Of a stretch of 64,000 bases of DNA, positions 61,469 to 64,000 are shown one piece after another. Below the pieces are notes generated by a model that saw only the letters and a program-made list of their open reading frames with translations, made no database searches and had not been told where the DNA came from. The stretch covers positions 40,445,777 to 40,509,776 of the forward strand of contig NC_134569.1 of NCBI RefSeq assembly GCF_050947875.1. The letters run 5' to 3'. This DNA comes from Dermacentor variabilis. Taxonomy: Eukaryota; Arthropoda; Arachnida; Ixodida; Ixodidae. A program made the translations under genes and the position numbers. The number at the start of each line of letters is the position of its first letter. Position 1 is the stretch's first letter.

Positions 61469-64000
61469 CATGTGCCGGCTGATAAGTCATCTACAGAATC
61501 TACGTCATTCTTGCCCAATGTGTGTCATAATTTAAAGAATAATACACACTTCCTGTTCACAAACATCAGAAGTGTTCTTTCCAAAACTGTCGCCCTTTCT
61601 TCGCTCATAGATTCTACGTGCGTTTCACTTCTAGTATTGACTGAAACTTGGCTGGACGATACCGTTCCGGATGATTACATTCTTCTGAGTGAATCTGAAT
61701 TTTCCTTTTTCCGGTGTGACAGAATAAATAGAAAAGGAGGAGGTGTCCTTATAGCCACAAAGAAACAATTATCTGCTGTTCCCCTCGCTGTTGATACTTT
61801 CCTCGAATGTGTATTGATATGGTGTAAATTCGGAGTTACTGATGTTATTATTGGTGCTTTCTACCGGCCACCCGATATGTCTGATGGATTCTCGGGTGAA
61901 TTCCATAGAATACTCAGCGACTTACATGTGCGTTTTCCTAACTCTATTTTCCTCGTATTTGGCGATTTTAATTTTCCAAGCATTGAATGGTCCACTCTCT
62001 GTGTTAATTCCAGTGATAAAGAAGCCCACACCTTTCTTCATTCCTGCTTGGATTTTTCTTTTGCTCAACTTATTACTAGTCCTACCCGTCGCTCCGCTAC
62101 CACGGCTAATATCCTTGATCTTGTCCTAACAAATAACCCGGACGTTCTTTCTGATATACTACATTTAAATGGTTTATCCGATCACGACATTATCACTGGT
62201 TGCATCACGCATCCATTTACTGAAAAGAAAACTACCATTAAGCAAATTCATTGCTACAATCGCGCGAATTTTGAGATGATTAACTCGGAACTAAACACCT
62301 TCTCTGAAAGCTTCCTGGCTCAGTATTCATCACGCTCAATCGAATCAAACTGGCTGGCATTCAAAACCACCTTGACTCACCTTGTTGATAAGTATGTGCC
62401 AATAATCACCATCCGACATCATAAAAATTCACCTTGGTTCACACATCGTCTTCGTCGTCTTAATAATAAGAAAAAACGTTTGTACCGCCAAGCAATGACC
62501 ACACGTCTCCTGTCATCATGGAACAAGTACAAAAATTGTGATAAAGAGTATCAGTCCCTGCTTAAAACAACCCGTCGTAATTTCTTCACTCACGACCTGT
62601 CTACTATGTTAACCAATAATTCTCATAGATTCTGGCGCATTATCAATCCGAGTTCCTATCCTGATATAGTACTAATTAATGCTGACGGACAACCAGTCAC
62701 TGAAACTGAGTGTTCGCAGCTTCTAAACGATTCATTTTCATCAGTATTCACCAATGAAGATATAACTTCTTCGCCTATATTAGAGCCATTGCCTAACATT
62801 TCCATGCCAGAAATTGTCATCAGTGATTCGGGTATTCTTGCCCTGTTGAATAACCTCAAAACTACTACTAGCTCTGATCATCTTGGTTTCAATAACAAGG
62901 TACTTAAAAACGCTTCTTTAAACATTTTTCAAGTGTTATCAGCCATGTTTTCACAATCATTATCATCTGGCATTATTCCTCATGACTGGCGAATAGCTAA
63001 AGTAATACCAATATTTAAATCAGGTGATCGCTCTGTCCCACTTAACTATCGTCCTATCTCATTAACTAGCAACATATGTAAACTTCTCGAGCACGTCATA
63101 CACACACAAGTCATCAACTACCTAGAAGACCATGATATCATCTTCAAGTACCAGCACGGTTTTCGCAGGGGTTATTCATGCGACACTCAGCTCGCCGGAT
63201 TTACTAACGATATATTTTCCGCATTTAACGAAGGATTCCAAGTTGACGCAGTGTTTCTTGACTTCTCTAAAGCTTTTGATCGCGTTCCTCATCACAGGCT
63301 TCTAATCAAATTAACACACTTAAACATTCACCCAAACGTTCTTGCATGGATTAAAGATTTTCTCTCCGACAGACAACAGTTTACCTGTGCTAATGGCTGT
63401 AACTCTTCTTCTGTTCCTTTAACATCTGGAGTCCCCCAGGGCAGCGTCCTCGGTCCCCTACTTTTCTTAATTTTCATTAATGATCTACCTAAATGTGTCT
63501 CATCTCGAATTCGATTATTCGCAGATGATTGTGTTATATATCGTAATATTAGTAATGACGCTGACCGACTTTCCTTACAAACTGATCTTGATGCTGTGAC
63601 CGCTTGGTGCTCTTCGTGGTTAATGTCTTTAAATACATCTAAAACCAAGCTAATGTCATTTACCAACCATTCCACTCGACTTCCTACCACCTACTTTCTC
63701 AATAATGCTAGAGTAGAACTTGCGCCAACTTACAAGTATCTTGGCCTTCATCTTCAGTCTGACTTAACTTGGCATTACCATATTAACACCGTCTTAGCAT
63801 CAGCTAACCGAGCACTCGGTCTTCTTAAACGTAACCTCAAGCACGCACCTTCTCACTTAAAAAAACTTGCTTATATCACGCTGATCCGCCCAAAAATTGA
63901 ATATGCTTCTGCCATATGGGATCCCGATCAAGCATACATAATCAACAACATTGAATCTTTGCAAAACCGTGCTGTTCGCTTCATCTTTTCCGATTATTCA
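61469..64000 (+). CDS. LINE ORF2: APE-type endonuclease and reverse transcriptase (partial at window end)
   Basis: Makes the target nick and copies the element RNA into DNA. The frame is open for all 844 codons to the window edge. Endonuclease motifs counted from 61469: TNIRS (codon 31), TETWL (58), FYRPP (131), GDFN (165), SDHD (237), so all catalytic positions are present. RT motifs: NYRPISLTSNICKLLEHVI (about 525), FLDFSKAFDRVPH (about 596), SGVPQGSVLGPLLF (about 653), LFADDC (about 683) and NTSKTKLMSF. There is no AUG before codon 137, so translation probably depends on ORF1. The 3' end is outside the window. Confidence 0.92.

Larger units (their letters stand above)
59600..64000 (+). mobile_element. 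Intact CR1/L2-like LINE with 5' monomers and 2A motif (3' end outside window)
   Basis: A non-LTR retrotransposon with, in order, a tandem 300-bp monomer array, ORF1 with 2A motif, and ORF2 with APE-type endonuclease and reverse transcriptase. No frameshift is seen in 4.4 kb; the only in-frame stop is the UGA between ORF1 and ORF2. Identical monomers and intact frames indicate a young, possibly active copy. The 5' boundary is uncertain (between about 59300 and 59634). ORF2 motifs resemble CR1/L2/jockey LINEs; the exact clade needs a tree. Confidence 0.9.

Overview
This is animal nuclear DNA from an arthropod, most likely a hard (ixodid) tick. The clues are intron-rich coding exons, very dense microsatellites, and dispersed elements I associate with tick genomes: tRNA-derived SINEs resembling the tick element Ruka, an RTE-type LINE with a (TGA)n tail, and I-clade LINE 3' ends. 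The species cannot be fixed from the window alone.

The only host gene I can assemble is an integrin alpha subunit on the minus strand. Its start codon is at 42143 and the gene runs off the left edge. I found 18 coding exons (419-42143) whose intron phases all agree. They encode 668 codons plus 2 nt: signal peptide, the complete seven-bladed FG-GAP beta-propeller, and the start of the thigh/calf stalk. The calf remainder, transmembrane helix and cytoplasmic tail lie outside the window. A CpG-rich stretch just right of exon 1 (about 42.1-43.1 kb) is the likely promoter. Intron 1 is 12.2 kb.

Introns are filled with transposons and simple repeats: an RTE copy with an 11-bp target-site duplication (14.9-15.8 kb), an older RTE copy (12.5 kb), I-type LINE remnants (24.1 and 26.1-27.4 kb), SINEs (17.1, 25.5, 30.6 kb), MITE-like elements (5.8, 14.2, 16.9, 33.7, 39.8 kb) and long microsatellites.

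Right of the gene (44-59 kb) lies a transposon-rich stretch: a longer RTE copy with two in-frame stops, palindromic MITE-like DNA (46.7-48.3 kb), a probable solo LTR (52.3-53.0 kb), a degenerate minus-strand jockey/CR1-like LINE (53.1-56.5 kb), an I-type LINE RNase H/zinc-knuckle remnant ending in (CTAT)n (56.6-57.9 kb), and one candidate first exon of an unidentified plus-strand gene (58068-58290).

The most unusual item is at the right end (59.6-64.0 kb, cut by the window): an apparently young, intact CR1/L2-like LINE. Its 5' end carries three identical 300-bp tandem monomers plus a partial fourth, all in frame with ORF1. ORF1 contains a 2A-type ribosome-skipping motif (GDVEENPGP) directly before the coiled-coil/RNA-binding part. 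ORF2 (endonuclease plus reverse transcriptase) follows in the same frame after a single UGA, and has no AUG before its catalytic motifs. Together these suggest expression by translational recoding.
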